A stretch of 64,000 nt of DNA from Sutterella megalosphaeroides (GCF_003609995.1 NZ_AP018786.1:1870001-1934000), one strand, 5' to 3'; shown: positions 34,435 through 44,049, numbered from the stretch's first letter. Numbers and translations: made by a program. Notes: generated by a model from the letters alone, not told the origin.

Positions 34435-37400
34435 ATGAATCGTGTTTTCAAGACCCGCTGGAGCGTCGCGCGTCAGCAATACGTCGTCACCGATGAAGAA
34501 CATGCTGCGAAGGGCAAGGCCTCGAAGAGCGTCGTCGCGCTCGCCGTTGCCGCTGCCGCTGCTTTGACGGCAGGCGCCGCCTCGGCCGCCTACGTCGAAC
34601 CCGGCTTCGTGGCTCAAACCGCCGAAGACGTCGCGAAGGCCACGGCTTCGTGGGAAACCGCCGAATACTTCGACGATTGGGGCCTCAAGGCCATGAACGC
34701 CTCGTCCGCTTACGCGCTCGGCTACAACGGTGACGGCATTGCCGTGGGCGTTATGGACTCCGGCGCCCTTCTGTTCGACCATCCCGACCTCAACGGCGAT
34801 CGTTTTCATGCCGTTACGGTTGAAAATCAGTCGTACGGTTCGTGGGGCAACCGCTACCCGCAACATGAAGGCGGTGACGGCATCTACACGCCCGACAGCG
34901 AAGTACCGGATAGCGGTTCCTGGCAAATGGGCATGAACGACTCGCACGGCACGCACGTGACGGGTACCGTGGGCGGCAACCGCGACGGCAACGTCTTCCA
35001 CGGCGTGGCTTGGGGTGCGGACATCTACGTCGGCAACACGGGCGGCACGGACGACACGAACTACGGCCCCTTCCAGGATCCGCAGTTCTTCTACCAGGGT
35101 TGGAACGCCATTGCGAAGGAACTCTCCAAGGCGAACAAGTTCTCCGACGGCACGACCCGCGGCGGCTTTATCAACAACAGCTTCGGCACGAACACCCGCG
35201 TCGTTGACAACGGCAGCACCGGCACCGACGGCGGCAGCACGGGCGTGCATTTCCCGACCGACACGGTTTCCCAGACCGAGTACGAATACTTCCTCTTCAT
35301 GCGCGATGCCGAAAACCGCGTGAACACGGATTCGAAGTGGGATAACAAGTCCTTCGTCGATGCCGCGTTCGACGCCGTGAAGGACGAAAAGGTTGTCCAG
35401 ATCTTCACGACCGGCAACCGCGATTTCGCGAACCCCTTCTATCGTCCGCTCTATCCGTACTTCAACCCCGAAGCCGAACAGCACTGGATTGCCGTGAGCG
35501 GCCTCACGAAGGACGGCGACAATAACTACAAGCTCTGGAATACGGTCAACGAAGCGGGGAACGCGAAGTGGTGGACCGTCGTCGCCCCGGGCACGAACAT
35601 TTCCTCGAGCATCGTGAACGACGACGGCACGCCGGGCTACAGCAACACCTACAGCGGCACGTCGATGGCCGCTCCGCACGTGGACGGCGCCATGGCCGTC
35701 CTCATGCAGCGCTACGACCAGATGGATGCGCTCCAGGTCCGCGACGTGATGCTCACGACCGCGACCCACTACAACCCCGACGGCTCGATCATGGAAGGCT
35801 GGACCAACACCGACGGCACGACGCCGAAGGACGGCGAAGTCTCCGACCGCATGGGTTGGGGCCTGCCCGACCTCAAGAAGGGCATGTACGGTCCGGGCCA
35901 GCTCCTCGGCACCTTCACGTACAACATGCGCGACAAGGACAGCATCGACGTTTGGTCGAACGACATCTCCGAAGTGGCGCTCAACCAGCGCCAGGCCGAA
36001 GATGCGGATTGGAAGGCCGCCGCTGAAAAGTGGTATGCCGCCGGAAAGCCCATTAAGCTTGAAGACGGTACCATCCCGTTCAACGACGAAGAAAAGAAGC
36101 TGATCGGCGACATTCTGCTCGACACGGAAGACGATATCGTCGGTCTGTATCCTGACGATGAAATGATTTCCAAGGAAGAAGCGTTGCGTTGGCGTGACGC
36201 CTACTTCCAGAAGCGCCTGCAGGCCATCGACAAGCGCGAATACGACGGCTCCCTTGTGAAGGAAGGCGAAGGCACGCTCGTCATGACGGGTACCAACTCC
36301 TACGAAGGCACGACGACGGTGAAGGGCGGCACGCTCCTCGCCTTCGGCGAATCGATCGGTAAGAACAAGACCGTCACGGTCGAAGGCGGCACGTTCGGTG
36401 TCATCTCGGGCTACACGGACAACTTCACGCTGACGGGCTCGCACACGAGCACGACGGCGGCCGATACGGGCCTCACGATCAACGTGGCCGACGGCGCCTC
36501 CCTCTACGTGAGCGCTGCGGGCGACGTGACGGTCGACCAAGTGACGTTCGGCTCGAACGCGAAGATCATCGTGGGCGTCGAAGGCGCTGCTCCCGAACAG
36601 CTCGCCAAGGCCTACACGAACGGCGACGCCGTGGACGGTACGTTCACGACGAAGGCGGGTTCTCTCGCCGGTGCCTCGACCTCTATTGAACAGCAGGATT
36701 CCGCGTTCTTCACGGTTTCCAATACGGTCGAATTCTCTGCTGACGGCAAGACCCTCTCGACGAAGCTCGACCGCAAGGAAGGCGTCACCTACGGTACGTT
36801 CGCCCGTACGGCCAACGAACGCGCGATCGCTCAGGCTCTCGAAACTCAGACGAACGCCTTCGCGGGTGAAATCCTCTCGATGACGGCCGACGAAGTTTCG
36901 AACACGTACGCTTCGCTTTCGGACGACATGTACTCGGCTGCCCGCAACGCCCTGGTCGTCAATTCGACCATGGTGACGCGCGCCGTGATCGATCAGGCTC
37001 GCGGCTTCGGCGAAGGCCGTGCGGCGGAACTTGAAAACGGTCGCGGTCGCATTTGGGCCACCGGCATCGGCTTCTGGGGCGATGCAGACGGTTCCGAACG
37101 CAGCCTTGACGTCGACTTCCGTGCCGGGTTCCTCGGCGGCGAAGTCGTGGCTCACGAATCCACCAAGCTCGGTGCCTTCTTCGGCTACGGCTCGACCGAC
37201 TACCAGGGCGACCTCGGCAAGATCGACGGCGACGACCTCCATTACGGTATCTACGGCTTGACCGACATCGGTGCGGTTTCGCTCACTTACGGCGTCAACT
37301 ACACGACCGAAGACCGCGACTCGCAGCACCTGATGGGTGAAACGCAGAACGCTCACTCCGAAGACGCGACCGTTCTTCAGGCGTATGCCGAAGCGGCCTA

Positions 37401-37839
37401 CAAGTTCGACGTGGGCGGCCTCTCGATCGATCCGTACTTGGGCTTTGCCTGGGCGCGCGTCGAAACGGACGGCTTTGCCGAAAACCTCGGCTCGACCGCG
37501 ATGAGCGTCAAGGATCAGAAGGACGACATCCAGATGACCACCTTGGGTGCTCGCTTCACGCTCCCCTTCACGATGGGCACGATGCCCGTCGCGTTTAAGG
37601 CCGATGCGGGTTGGACGCACTACTTCGGCGACACCGAATCGATCACGCAGCTCCAGCTCGGTGCGGGCGGTAACGTCGCTCAGATCCAGGGCAAGGAACT
37701 CAAGGATCAGTTCAACCTCGGTCTGGGCGTGAACGGCCAGGTCGCGAAGAACGTCACGGTCGGCGTTTCGTACACGGGCTCCTTCGGCACCGATACGGAC
37801 ACGCACGGCGTGATCGGCAACGTCCGCTTCGCGTTCTGA
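34435..37839 (+). CDS. Subtilisin-like (S8) serine protease autotransporter
   Basis: A 1,134-residue type Va autotransporter. It begins with an extended signal peptide (MNRVFKTRWSVARQQYVVTD), then a hydrophobic core ending in ASA. The passenger is an S8 protease with Asp in VGVMDSGALL (near residue 108), His in DSHGTHVTG (near 171) and Ser in YSGTSMAAPHVDGA (near 410), so the triad is complete. A connector with an autotransporter beta-strand repeat (EGTLVMTGTNSYEGTTTVKG) sits near residues 615-640. The last ~270 residues form the beta-barrel, from GRIWATGIGFWGD to the terminal RFAF. It is probably a surface-exposed or released protease, possibly maturing itself or other surface proteins. The ATG has a GAGGAAA site; upstream in-frame codons are non-coding. 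Confidence 0.96.
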   Translation: MNRVFKTRWSVARQQYVVTDEEHAAKGKASKSVVALAVAAAAALTAGAASAAYVEPGFVAQTAEDVAKATASWETAEYFDDWGLKAMNASSAYALGYNGDGIAVGVMDSGALLFDHPDLNGDRFHAVTVENQSYGSWGNRYPQHEGGDGIYTPDSEVPDSGSWQMGMNDSHGTHVTGTVGGNRDGNVFHGVAWGADIYVGNTGGTDDTNYGPFQDPQFFYQGWNAIAKELSKANKFSDGTTRGGFINNSFGTNTRVVDNGSTGTDGGSTGVHFPTDTVSQTEYEYFLFMRDAENRVNTDSKWDNKSFVDAAFDAVKDEKVVQIFTTGNRDFANPFYRPLYPYFNPEAEQHWIAVSGLTKDGDNNYKLWNTVNEAGNAKWWTVVAPGTNISSSIVNDDGTPGYSNTYSGTSMAAPHVDGAMAVLMQRYDQMDALQVRDVMLTTATHYNPDGSIMEGWTNTDGTTPKDGEVSDRMGWGLPDLKKGMYGPGQLLGTFTYNMRDKDSIDVWSNDISEVALNQRQAEDADWKAAAEKWYAAGKPIKLEDGTIPFNDEEKKLIGDILLDTEDDIVGLYPDDEMISKEEALRWRDAYFQKRLQAIDKREYDGSLVKEGEGTLVMTGTNSYEGTTTVKGGTLLAFGESIGKNKTVTVEGGTFGVISGYTDNFTLTGSHTSTTAADTGLTINVADGASLYVSAAGDVTVDQVTFGSNAKIIVGVEGAAPEQLAKAYTNGDAVDGTFTTKAGSLAGASTSIEQQDSAFFTVSNTVEFSADGKTLSTKLDRKEGVTYGTFARTANERAIAQALETQTNAFAGEILSMTADEVSNTYASLSDDMYSAARNALVVNSTMVTRAVIDQARGFGEGRAAELENGRGRIWATGIGFWGDADGSERSLDVDFRAGFLGGEVVAHESTKLGAFFGYGSTDYQGDLGKIDGDDLHYGIYGLTDIGAVSLTYGVNYTTEDRDSQHLMGETQNAHSEDATVLQAYAEAAYKFDVGGLSIDPYLGFAWARVETDGFAENLGSTAMSVKDQKDDIQMTTLGARFTLPFTMGTMPVAFKADAGWTHYFGDTESITQLQLGAGGNVAQIQGKELKDQFNLGLGVNGQVAKNVTVGVSYTGSFGTDTDTHGVIGNVRFAF

Positions 37840-37950
37840 TCCCCTTTCGGTTGACCCGAAACCGAAAGCACCGAACGTCGTTCACAGGCACTTGCTTCGA
37901 ACGGCGTTCGGTCTTCCTCCCGGGGAAGCCGATCGCAGAACCGCAAATTG

Positions 37951-37982
37951 AAACCCCCGCTCGACCAATCGAGCGGGGGTTT
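37951..37982 (+). terminator. Terminator of the S8 autotransporter
   Basis: AAACCCCCGCTCG pairs with CGAGCGGGGGTTT across a 6-nt loop, ~110 bp past the stop. The symmetric A- and T-ends make it usable in both directions. Confidence 0.9.
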
Positions 37983-38053
37983 CGTTTGTCTTGGGGCCGG
38001 GCGGCCTTTCGGGCTACGGCTTCCGGATACGGGTACCGCTTCCGGGCAAGGGA

Positions 38054-38095
38054 AAAGGCGGGCGGCGCGAGATCTTCCCGCACCCGCCCGCCTTT
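38054..38095 (-). terminator. Terminator of the UmuD-like gene
   Basis: AAAGGCGGGCGG and CCGCCCGCCTTT form a 12-bp stem just beyond the stop codon, and on the minus strand the hairpin is followed by TTTTCCCTT. Confidence 0.85.
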
Positions 38096-38125
38096 ACGAG
38101 AGGCCGGAACGGTCTTCGAGCCTTC

Positions 38126-38986
38126 TCAGAAGCGTCGAGCAAGCCCCACGACCACGCCTTCGATGCGGAAGCCGTCGAGATCCTCGGGCACGATCTCGGC
38201 GTAGCCCGCCGCTTCGTTGCGGGAGAGAAGCTTCGGGTGCCCCTTTTCCACGGCGAGCTCCTTGATCGTGAAGTTGCCGTCGACGTGCGCCAGGACGATC
38301 TTCCCGGGACGAGGCTCCGCCGTGCGGTCCACGAACACCATGTCGCCGTCGTGGATCCCCGCGTCGATCATGGAGTCGCCGCTCGCTTCGACGACGAAGG
38401 TCGCCTCGGGACGACGTGCCAAATAGTCGGCCGGACTGAAGGCTTCGACGTCCGCATCCGTGCTCGGATTCGGGAAGCCGCAGGCGGCACGCAGATCCAA
38501 CTTCGGCAGCTGAAGGTTCGCGGCGGGGAGATTCGTCAGGATGTCGTGCTTCTTCTCCTCGGCGTACCGGGCGCACACCGTCTGAGGATCCGCGTCGGGA
38601 ACGGAATCCTTGAGGGCGAAATAGTTCGTGAGGAGCGAACGCATCTCGGTACTCCCCGCAGCAATGCAGCGGGCGTGAAGTTCGGCGGAGATGCGAATGC
38701 GGTACGTGGCGGCAAAGCGCTTCCCGTCAATCGGCGGACGGCCCGCGCCGGGGCGCGCTCCGCCGTGAGGACCGCGGGGTTCGCCGCGCTTTTTCCGGAC
38801 GCGCTTGGGCTTTACGGGAGCTTCCGTCGCGGGTGCGGCGGCCGCAGGGGCGTGCGCCTCTACTGCGGACACCGCTTCGGGTTGCGTTGCCGTCGGCTTT
38901 TCGGTCGACACTTCCGACGTCGCCTTGAGGGCTTCCTTCAGGGCTTCCGTCTCTTTTTTCGTTGCGGTTGTTTTTCGAACGGCCAT
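38126..38986 (-). CDS. LexA/UmuD-like S24 self-cleaving protein with long basic N-terminus
   Basis: A 286-residue protein whose C-terminal half is an S24 autoprotease domain: a cleavage-site-like AACGF near residue 168, the nucleophile Ser in EASGDSMIDAGI near 202 and the general-base Lys in FTIKEL near 240. UmuD itself is only ~140 aa. Here ~165 residues precede the cleavage site: a Lys/Ala/Thr-rich tail, a Pro/Ala linker, a basic KPKRVRKKRGEPRG segment, GARPGAGRPP (an AT-hook-like motif), and YRIRISAELHARCIAAG, which resembles a ribbon-helix-helix. No umuC lies beside it. It could be a DNA-damage-responsive repressor rather than a polymerase subunit. The ATG at 38986 is chosen; another lies at 39001. 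Confidence 0.85.
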   Translation of the reverse strand: MAVRKTTATKKETEALKEALKATSEVSTEKPTATQPEAVSAVEAHAPAAAAPATEAPVKPKRVRKKRGEPRGPHGGARPGAGRPPIDGKRFAATYRIRISAELHARCIAAGSTEMRSLLTNYFALKDSVPDADPQTVCARYAEEKKHDILTNLPAANLQLPKLDLRAACGFPNPSTDADVEAFSPADYLARRPEATFVVEASGDSMIDAGIHDGDMVFVDRTAEPRPGKIVLAHVDGNFTIKELAVEKGHPKLLSRNEAAGYAEIVPEDLDGFRIEGVVVGLARRF

Positions 38987-39347
38987 CGAAATTCTCGTCA
39001 TTCAGGTATGAAACCGTCGGCAAGCGGCCGACGAACGCCCCTTTATTGTGCCACGATCCGACCTCCGAGTCGAGTCCCAAGCGTCTTTTTACTGCCTCAA
39101 AAGCACTCCGTCTTCGCTCGAACACGTGCGCACCCCCGACCCCCAATCCGAGGAAAAACCCTCGGTCGGTACTTTTTCGGTCGATTTTGCATTGACAGTC
39201 CGGTTTCCTTTTGATATTGTGACACTAAATCGGGTTTTCGGAAGATTTCGGTATCGGCCTTGGTGCAAAACGACACTTTTCCCGCATCCAAGTCCCCTTC
39301 ACCAAAGCTTCCGGCTCGATCGACCTCACCCTTCAGGGATACCTGCC

Positions 39348-39566
39348 ATGACCCACTCGTTCCTTTCGCATCCCCTTGCCGCGCTGCCCCTTTCGAAGAC
39401 CCGCCTCGTCGAAAACGGCGGCATCGCCGCCCTCGGCTTTCTCGCCTTCGTCGCGACGGGGATTCCCGTTGCGGAGGCGCTCCTCTACACGGGTGCGTTT
39501 CTCGCGATCGGGCTCGGGTTCGACCTCCTGCGTCTGAGCGTCGAAGGTCGCCGGAAGAACCGCTAA
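39348..39566 (+). CDS. Small two-helix membrane protein, unknown function
   Basis: A 72-residue protein with two hydrophobic segments (IAALGFLAFVATGIPVAEA and LLYTGAFLAIGLGFDLL) and a basic C-terminus (EGRRKNR). The ATG at 39348 has an AGGGA site 8 nt upstream. The start is ~360 bp from the divergent UmuD-like gene. No family is recognised; the small size and simple topology suit an inner-membrane accessory protein. Confidence 0.6.
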   Translation: MTHSFLSHPLAALPLSKTRLVENGGIAALGFLAFVATGIPVAEALLYTGAFLAIGLGFDLLRLSVEGRRKNR

Positions 39567-39591
39567 ACGTCTCCTTCCGGTCCTCGGCTTC

Positions 39592-39909
39592 TCAGGACCG
39601 ACGTCGGGGGCGGCTTCGGATGAGTTCAACGCACTTCAACAAGACGTCGTGCTCCATGCGAACTCGACAAACCTCGCCTTCAAGCGTCGCGACCTCCTCT
39701 CGGAGCGCCTGCGTCGTCGCTTTCCGCTCTTCGAGTTGCTTCGAGAGCCGGGCGAGTTGCTCCAAGACCTCCTTGAGGCGTTCCTCTTCGGACGGAGCGC
39801 TCGGAACGGACGACGATTCGAGGGATTCTTTGAAGGGTTCTTTTCCGGAATCATGGTTGTGCGTGTTCGGTTCGGAGTCGGAAAAGCGGGAACTCTGACA
39901 CGGGTTCGG
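39592..39909 (-). pseudogene. Open coiled-coil frame without a normal start, IS3 OrfA-like end
   Basis: The minus strand is open for 105 codons between TAA (39910-39912) and TGA (39592-39594). The second half reads as a heptad-rich coiled coil (LEQLARLSKQLEERKATT, ALREEVATLEGEV) ending in RMEHDVLLKCVELIRSR, similar in style to the C-terminus of IS3-family OrfA (R-M-E-R-D-I-L-K-K-A). There is no ATG or GTG early in the frame; a TTG at 39765 is preceded by AAGGAGG, but only 2 nt away. It may be a transposase or regulator remnant, or a small protein using an unusual start. The amphipathic pattern makes pure chance unlikely, but that is a judgement by eye. Confidence 0.35.
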
Positions 39910-39912
39910 TTA

Positions 39913-40241
39913 CCCGACTCGCACGCATGATGCCTTCGGATCGGCGCGAACCGAATGCTCCGATCGGCATCGAACGCACCTCGCCGAACGCCCGTGTCCA
40001 ATATGGTGTTAACCCAGATATACAGCTTCATCCAATAAGGGTTGATACGTACTCCTTGGGATAGTGTTGTTTGTACGCAACACTTTTCGTGTTTTCTTAA
40101 CCCACTGATTAACCTGGAATTTACAATTTTCTGCTTGTTGTACTTCTTCTCCGACTTCCCTTTTGCGGACAGAATGATTCACGTCTTCCGCGAGCACGCA
40201 GCGGGTGACGTTCATTTTCAAAAAAATCGGAGATTCATATC
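39913..40241. promoter_or_regulatory. AT-rich promoter region of porin 2
   Basis: This AT-rich stretch in a GC-rich neighbourhood ends with a CGGAGA ribosome site before the porin ATG. GTGTTG / CAACAC (about 40064-40083) forms a 6-bp inverted repeat. The porin promoter presumably lies here, but I cannot fix the hexamers. Confidence 0.5.
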
Positions 40242-41393
40242 ATGTTCAAGAAGTCTCTCGCCGCCGTTGCGGTTCTCGCCGCCTTTGCCGGTTCCGCTTA
40301 CGCTGCCGACGTCACGATGTACGGTCGTGTCGACCTCGGCCTTCGTTACACCAACACCGACGCCGACGTTGCCGGTCAGGACGACGTCAGCAAGTTCGAA
40401 ATGGCCTCGGGCAACTACACGGGTTCCCGCTTCGGCCTCAAGGGCGAAGAAGACCTCGGCAACGGCCTCAAGGTGGGCTTCGTCCTCGAAAACGGCTTCG
40501 ACGCCGACGACGGCTCCTTCGACTCGAACGGCGACGACAAGATCTTCGGCCGCCAGGCTTCGCTCCACCTGAAGGGCTCCTTCGGTGAAGTCGCCTTCGG
40601 TCGCATGGGCATCATGAACAGCACGGCGGGCACGTTCGGCATCGGCCAGCTCTCCTCGCTCGAAACGGGCTGGGGCGAAGTCGGCAACCAGAACCTCATC
40701 TGGGGTGCGGGCTTCTCCTCGCGCTACGACAACATGGTGACCTACGCCACGCCGGAATTTGCGGGCGCCAAGGTGATCGCTCAGTACTCCTTTGGCAAGT
40801 CGCACAGCCCCGACGCCGATGACGAGACGACCCAGGTCGAAGGCAAGCCGACCACCGACCGCTACGCCGGTATCGGTGTCACCTACAACGCCAACAACCT
40901 CGCTCTGCGTGCGATCGTCGACACGATCAACAAGAAGAGCGGTGACGTTAATCTCGGTGCCGATTACAAGGACGTCGACGACACGGTTCGCGTCACGGTC
41001 GGCGGCTCCTACGACTTCGGCGTCGTGAAGCCCTTCCTCGCCGCTTCCTACTTCAAGGACGGTACGGTCGGTGCGATGGCCGGCGTCGGCGGCAATTCCG
41101 CCGGCATCTACGACGGCTACGGCTTTGTCCTCGGTGCCGATGCTCCGCTCTTCGGCGGCACGCTGAACGCCACGGTCGGCTACCTCAAGGCCGATGAGCA
41201 GAACCTTGACGCCGGCGTCAAGGCCGAAGACATCGACCGCTTCATCGTCGGTGCGGGCTACGAGTACAAGCTCTCGAAGCGCACCCTCGTCTATGTCGAC
41301 GCCGGCTACGGTCAGGACGACATCGACAACCGTACGAACGGCGACAAGCCTGCCTACTTCCAGGCCGCCTTCGGTATGGCTCACTACTTCTAA
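40242..41393 (+). CDS. Gram-negative porin 2 (Burkholderiales-type trimeric porin)
   Basis: A 383-residue general porin. The signal peptide MFKKSLAAVAVLAAFAGSAYA is followed by ADVTMYGRVDLGLRY, the usual first strand. GDDKIFGRQASLHLKGSFGEVAFGR leads into the constriction loop, and the chain ends in the required terminal Phe (MAHYF). Codon use is strongly biased to C-ending codons, which fits a highly expressed outer membrane protein. It stands alone with its own upstream region and a strong downstream terminator. Porin 1 at 29.8 kb has the same length but differs throughout, especially in the loops, so the two probably have different solute preferences. Confidence 0.97.
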   Translation: MFKKSLAAVAVLAAFAGSAYAADVTMYGRVDLGLRYTNTDADVAGQDDVSKFEMASGNYTGSRFGLKGEEDLGNGLKVGFVLENGFDADDGSFDSNGDDKIFGRQASLHLKGSFGEVAFGRMGIMNSTAGTFGIGQLSSLETGWGEVGNQNLIWGAGFSSRYDNMVTYATPEFAGAKVIAQYSFGKSHSPDADDETTQVEGKPTTDRYAGIGVTYNANNLALRAIVDTINKKSGDVNLGADYKDVDDTVRVTVGGSYDFGVVKPFLAASYFKDGTVGAMAGVGGNSAGIYDGYGFVLGADAPLFGGTLNATVGYLKADEQNLDAGVKAEDIDRFIVGAGYEYKLSKRTLVYVDAGYGQDDIDNRTNGDKPAYFQAAFGMAHYF

Positions 41394-41709
41394 TCGAGTC
41401 TTCGGTTGAAGTCGAGCCGCAGAGGTCGGCGAGGGTGGCGTCCGTGCAAGAGTCCGCTTTCCTTTGACCGGCCGCAGCGGCGGCAGTCACCGACGGAACG
41501 TGCAAGCCGTCGACTGCCACGATGAGTTCGAAGCCCGCGGGGTTCACCCCCGCGGGCTTTTTCATGGCTCGAATTTTTTCGAAAGCTCCTTCGAAGCGTT
41601 CCCTTTGCGTTTTCACAAGGGAGATTGAGCGAGCGTCTGCCTTCGACGAGCTCAATTCCAGACGCGAAATGGCACAATGCGGGGATCGTTTCATCTTTCT
41701 GCTTTCCCC
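41394..41709. other. Porin 2 3' region and molybdoenzyme upstream region
   Basis: No gene is supported. The terminator at 41532-41562 occupies the middle. The 3' part, from about 41565, should carry the promoter of the molybdoenzyme gene, but no clear hexamers or ribosome site can be pointed to. Confidence 0.45.
41532..41562 (+). terminator. Terminator of porin 2
   Basis: AGCCCGCGGGG pairs with CCCCGCGGGCT around a short loop and is followed by TTTTTC. It lies ~140 bp beyond the stop codon, so the porin mRNA has an unusually long 3' end. Confidence 0.9.
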
Positions 41710-44049
41710 ATGACCGCCTCCGCAACCGAAACCTCCGTCCTCACCGCCTCGCACTGGGGCATCGTTCGCGCGTCGGTCCGCGACGGGCGGATCGTGCGCG
41801 TCACTCCGTTCGAACTCGACCGCGCCCCCTCGCCCAATCTCGAGCGTCTCGCGAACCTCCCCTATTCGCCCTCCCGCATCCGCTACCCGATGGTGCGCGA
41901 AGGCTACCTCAAGAAGGGCCCCGCCTCGCGTGCAAACCGCGGGAAGGACAAGTTCGTGCGCGTTTCCTGGGACGAGGCGCTCGATCTCGTTGCGTCCGAA
42001 ATCCGCCGCGTCTACGAGCAGTACGGCCCGAGCGCCGTCTTCGGACGGTCCTACGGCTGGATGTCGACGGGAAAAGCGAACAGTGCGGTCACGCTCCAAA
42101 GACGCCTTCTCAACCTCATGGGCGGGTTCGTGCCGTGCGAGAACAGCTATTCGACCGCGGCCGTCGGGAAGATTCTTCCCTACGTCGTGGGGACGAGCGA
42201 TCCCCGCTCGACCTCGTGGGAGGTGGTGCTTGAGAACACCGAATGCGTCGTCTTCTGGGGTGCGGACCCGTTGGTGACGAATGACGTCGATTGGCTCACC
42301 ACCCTTCACCAAGGCACGGGTTACCTTCGGGCCTTGAAAGAGAAAGGCATCCGCACCGTGAACGTCAACCCGATTCGCACGGACACGGCCGAATTCCTCG
42401 GGTCCGAGCAGATTTCTCCGCGCCCCGGCACCGACTGCGCGCTGATGCTCGGGATGATCCACGAGCTCGTGCGCACGAAGGAGGCGGACCTCGAGTTCCT
42501 CAAGACCCACACGTCGGGCTCACGCGAATTCCTCGACTACGTCGAAGGCAAAACGGACGGCGTTGCGAAGACCCCCGCTTGGGCCGAAACGAAGTGCGGC
42601 GTTCCGGCGGCGAAAATCGCCGAGTTCGCGCACGAACTCAAAGCGCACCGCACGATGCTCATGGTCGGCTGGGGGATTCAGCGCATCCAGTACGGCGAAC
42701 AGTCCCACTGGATGGCGTTTGCTCTGGCGTCGGTCTTGGGGCAGATCGGCCTTCCCGGGGGCGGCATCGGCACCAACTACCACTATTCGAGCGGGGGTTC
42801 CCCCATGGCGTGGGGCCCCTTCCTCGGGGGCATTTCCTCGGCCGTGAAGCCCGTCAAGCCCGTGACAAAGCCCTGGAAGGGGAGCAAAACGATTCCGGTC
42901 GCGCGCTTTGCGGAGTGCTTCCTCCATCCGGGAAAAACGATCGACTTCAACGGTCGTAAGGTCACCTATCCCGAAGTACGGCTCGTCATGTGGGCGGGCG
43001 GGAACCCGTTTGCACATCAGCCGCAGACGAACAAACTGCGCGAAGCCTGGACGAAGCCCGAAACGGTCGTCGTCACCGACACGGTCTGGACCGCCACGGC
43101 GCGCCATGCCGACATCGTGCTTCCGGCCGCGACCGTGTGGGAGCACGCCGACATCACGAATATCGGCACCTATTCGAACGACGGCCTCGTCGCTATGCAG
43201 CAGGCGATTCGCCCGCAGTGGGAATCGAAGTCCGACTACGCGATTTTCAGCGCCTTGGCCGAACGCCTCGGTTGCAAGAAAGAGTTCACGGAAGGTCTCG
43301 ACGAAGCGGGTTGGATCAAGCGTCTTTACAACGAGTCGAAGGCGATGGGCGAGCGCATCGGCGTGAAGCTCCCCGCGTTCGAAGACTTCTGGAAAAAGGG
43401 TTACGTGCTCTTTGACGTGAAGGAAAAGGACCGCCGGTTCGTCGCCTTCGAAGACTTCCGCAAAGACCCGAAGGCGAACGCCCTCTCGACCGAAAGCGGC
43501 TTGATTCAACTCTATTCGCCCAAGATCGCGGGATACGGCTACGACGACTGCCTCGGGCATCCGTCCTATTTCGAGCCGACCGAAGGCGTCAACACGGCGA
43601 CGAAGGCCGCGCCCCTTGCGCTCATGGCCGTCAAGAGCCGCTACCGCATGCACAGCCAGTTGGACGGCACGGTGTCGCACGATTACGCCAACATCGACGG
43701 GCGCGAACCCTTGTGGATCCATCCGAAGGACGCCGAAGCGCGCGGCATCCGCTCCGGGGACCTCGTCCTTGTTGCGAACGGGCGCGGTCGCGCCATGGCG
43801 GGCGCTTACGTGACGGAGCGCGTGATGCCGGGCGTCGTGGTGCTGCACCACGGCGCGTGGTACGCTCCCGTCGAAACGAAGGAAGGGATCCTCGACCTTC
43901 GAGGGAATTCGAACACGCTCACGATGGACGAACCCACGTCGAAACTCGCTTGCGGCAACATCGCCTCGACCGCCCTCGTCGAAGTGACGAAGTGGACGGG
44001 CGACCGCCCGCACGTCTACGTCTTCGATCCGGTCGAAGAAGCCCTCTGA
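41710..44049 (+). CDS. BisC/TorZ-type molybdopterin S-/N-oxide reductase
   Basis: A 779-residue Mo-bisMGD enzyme of the DMSO reductase family. The start MTASATETSVLTASHWG and the FVRVSWDEALDLV box match BisC (biotin sulfoxide reductase, also a methionine sulfoxide reductase) and TorZ/DorA. The Mo-ligating Ser is in SYGWMSTGKANSA (residue 119). PGGGIGTNYHYSSGG and the C-terminal MHSQLDGTVSHDYAN, REPLWIHPKDAEARG and LACGNIASTAL are cofactor-binding segments typical of the family. There is no N-terminal Cys cluster for Fe-S and no Tat signal, so it is probably cytoplasmic like BisC. The frame is open 11 codons further upstream, but the ATG at 41710 gives the family start. The exact substrate is unknown. 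It is the first gene of the duplicated unit. Confidence 0.92.
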   Translation: MTASATETSVLTASHWGIVRASVRDGRIVRVTPFELDRAPSPNLERLANLPYSPSRIRYPMVREGYLKKGPASRANRGKDKFVRVSWDEALDLVASEIRRVYEQYGPSAVFGRSYGWMSTGKANSAVTLQRRLLNLMGGFVPCENSYSTAAVGKILPYVVGTSDPRSTSWEVVLENTECVVFWGADPLVTNDVDWLTTLHQGTGYLRALKEKGIRTVNVNPIRTDTAEFLGSEQISPRPGTDCALMLGMIHELVRTKEADLEFLKTHTSGSREFLDYVEGKTDGVAKTPAWAETKCGVPAAKIAEFAHELKAHRTMLMVGWGIQRIQYGEQSHWMAFALASVLGQIGLPGGGIGTNYHYSSGGSPMAWGPFLGGISSAVKPVKPVTKPWKGSKTIPVARFAECFLHPGKTIDFNGRKVTYPEVRLVMWAGGNPFAHQPQTNKLREAWTKPETVVVTDTVWTATARHADIVLPAATVWEHADITNIGTYSNDGLVAMQQAIRPQWESKSDYAIFSALAERLGCKKEFTEGLDEAGWIKRLYNESKAMGERIGVKLPAFEDFWKKGYVLFDVKEKDRRFVAFEDFRKDPKANALSTESGLIQLYSPKIAGYGYDDCLGHPSYFEPTEGVNTATKAAPLALMAVKSRYRMHSQLDGTVSHDYANIDGREPLWIHPKDAEARGIRSGDLVLVANGRGRAMAGAYVTERVMPGVVVLHHGAWYAPVETKEGILDLRGNSNTLTMDEPTSKLACGNIASTALVEVTKWTGDRPHVYVFDPVEEAL

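Noticed and set aside
34420-37806. A 1,128-codon open frame opposite the S8 autotransporter
   Set aside because: Antisense shadow. The plus strand has a complete protease triad, an extended signal peptide and a barrel.
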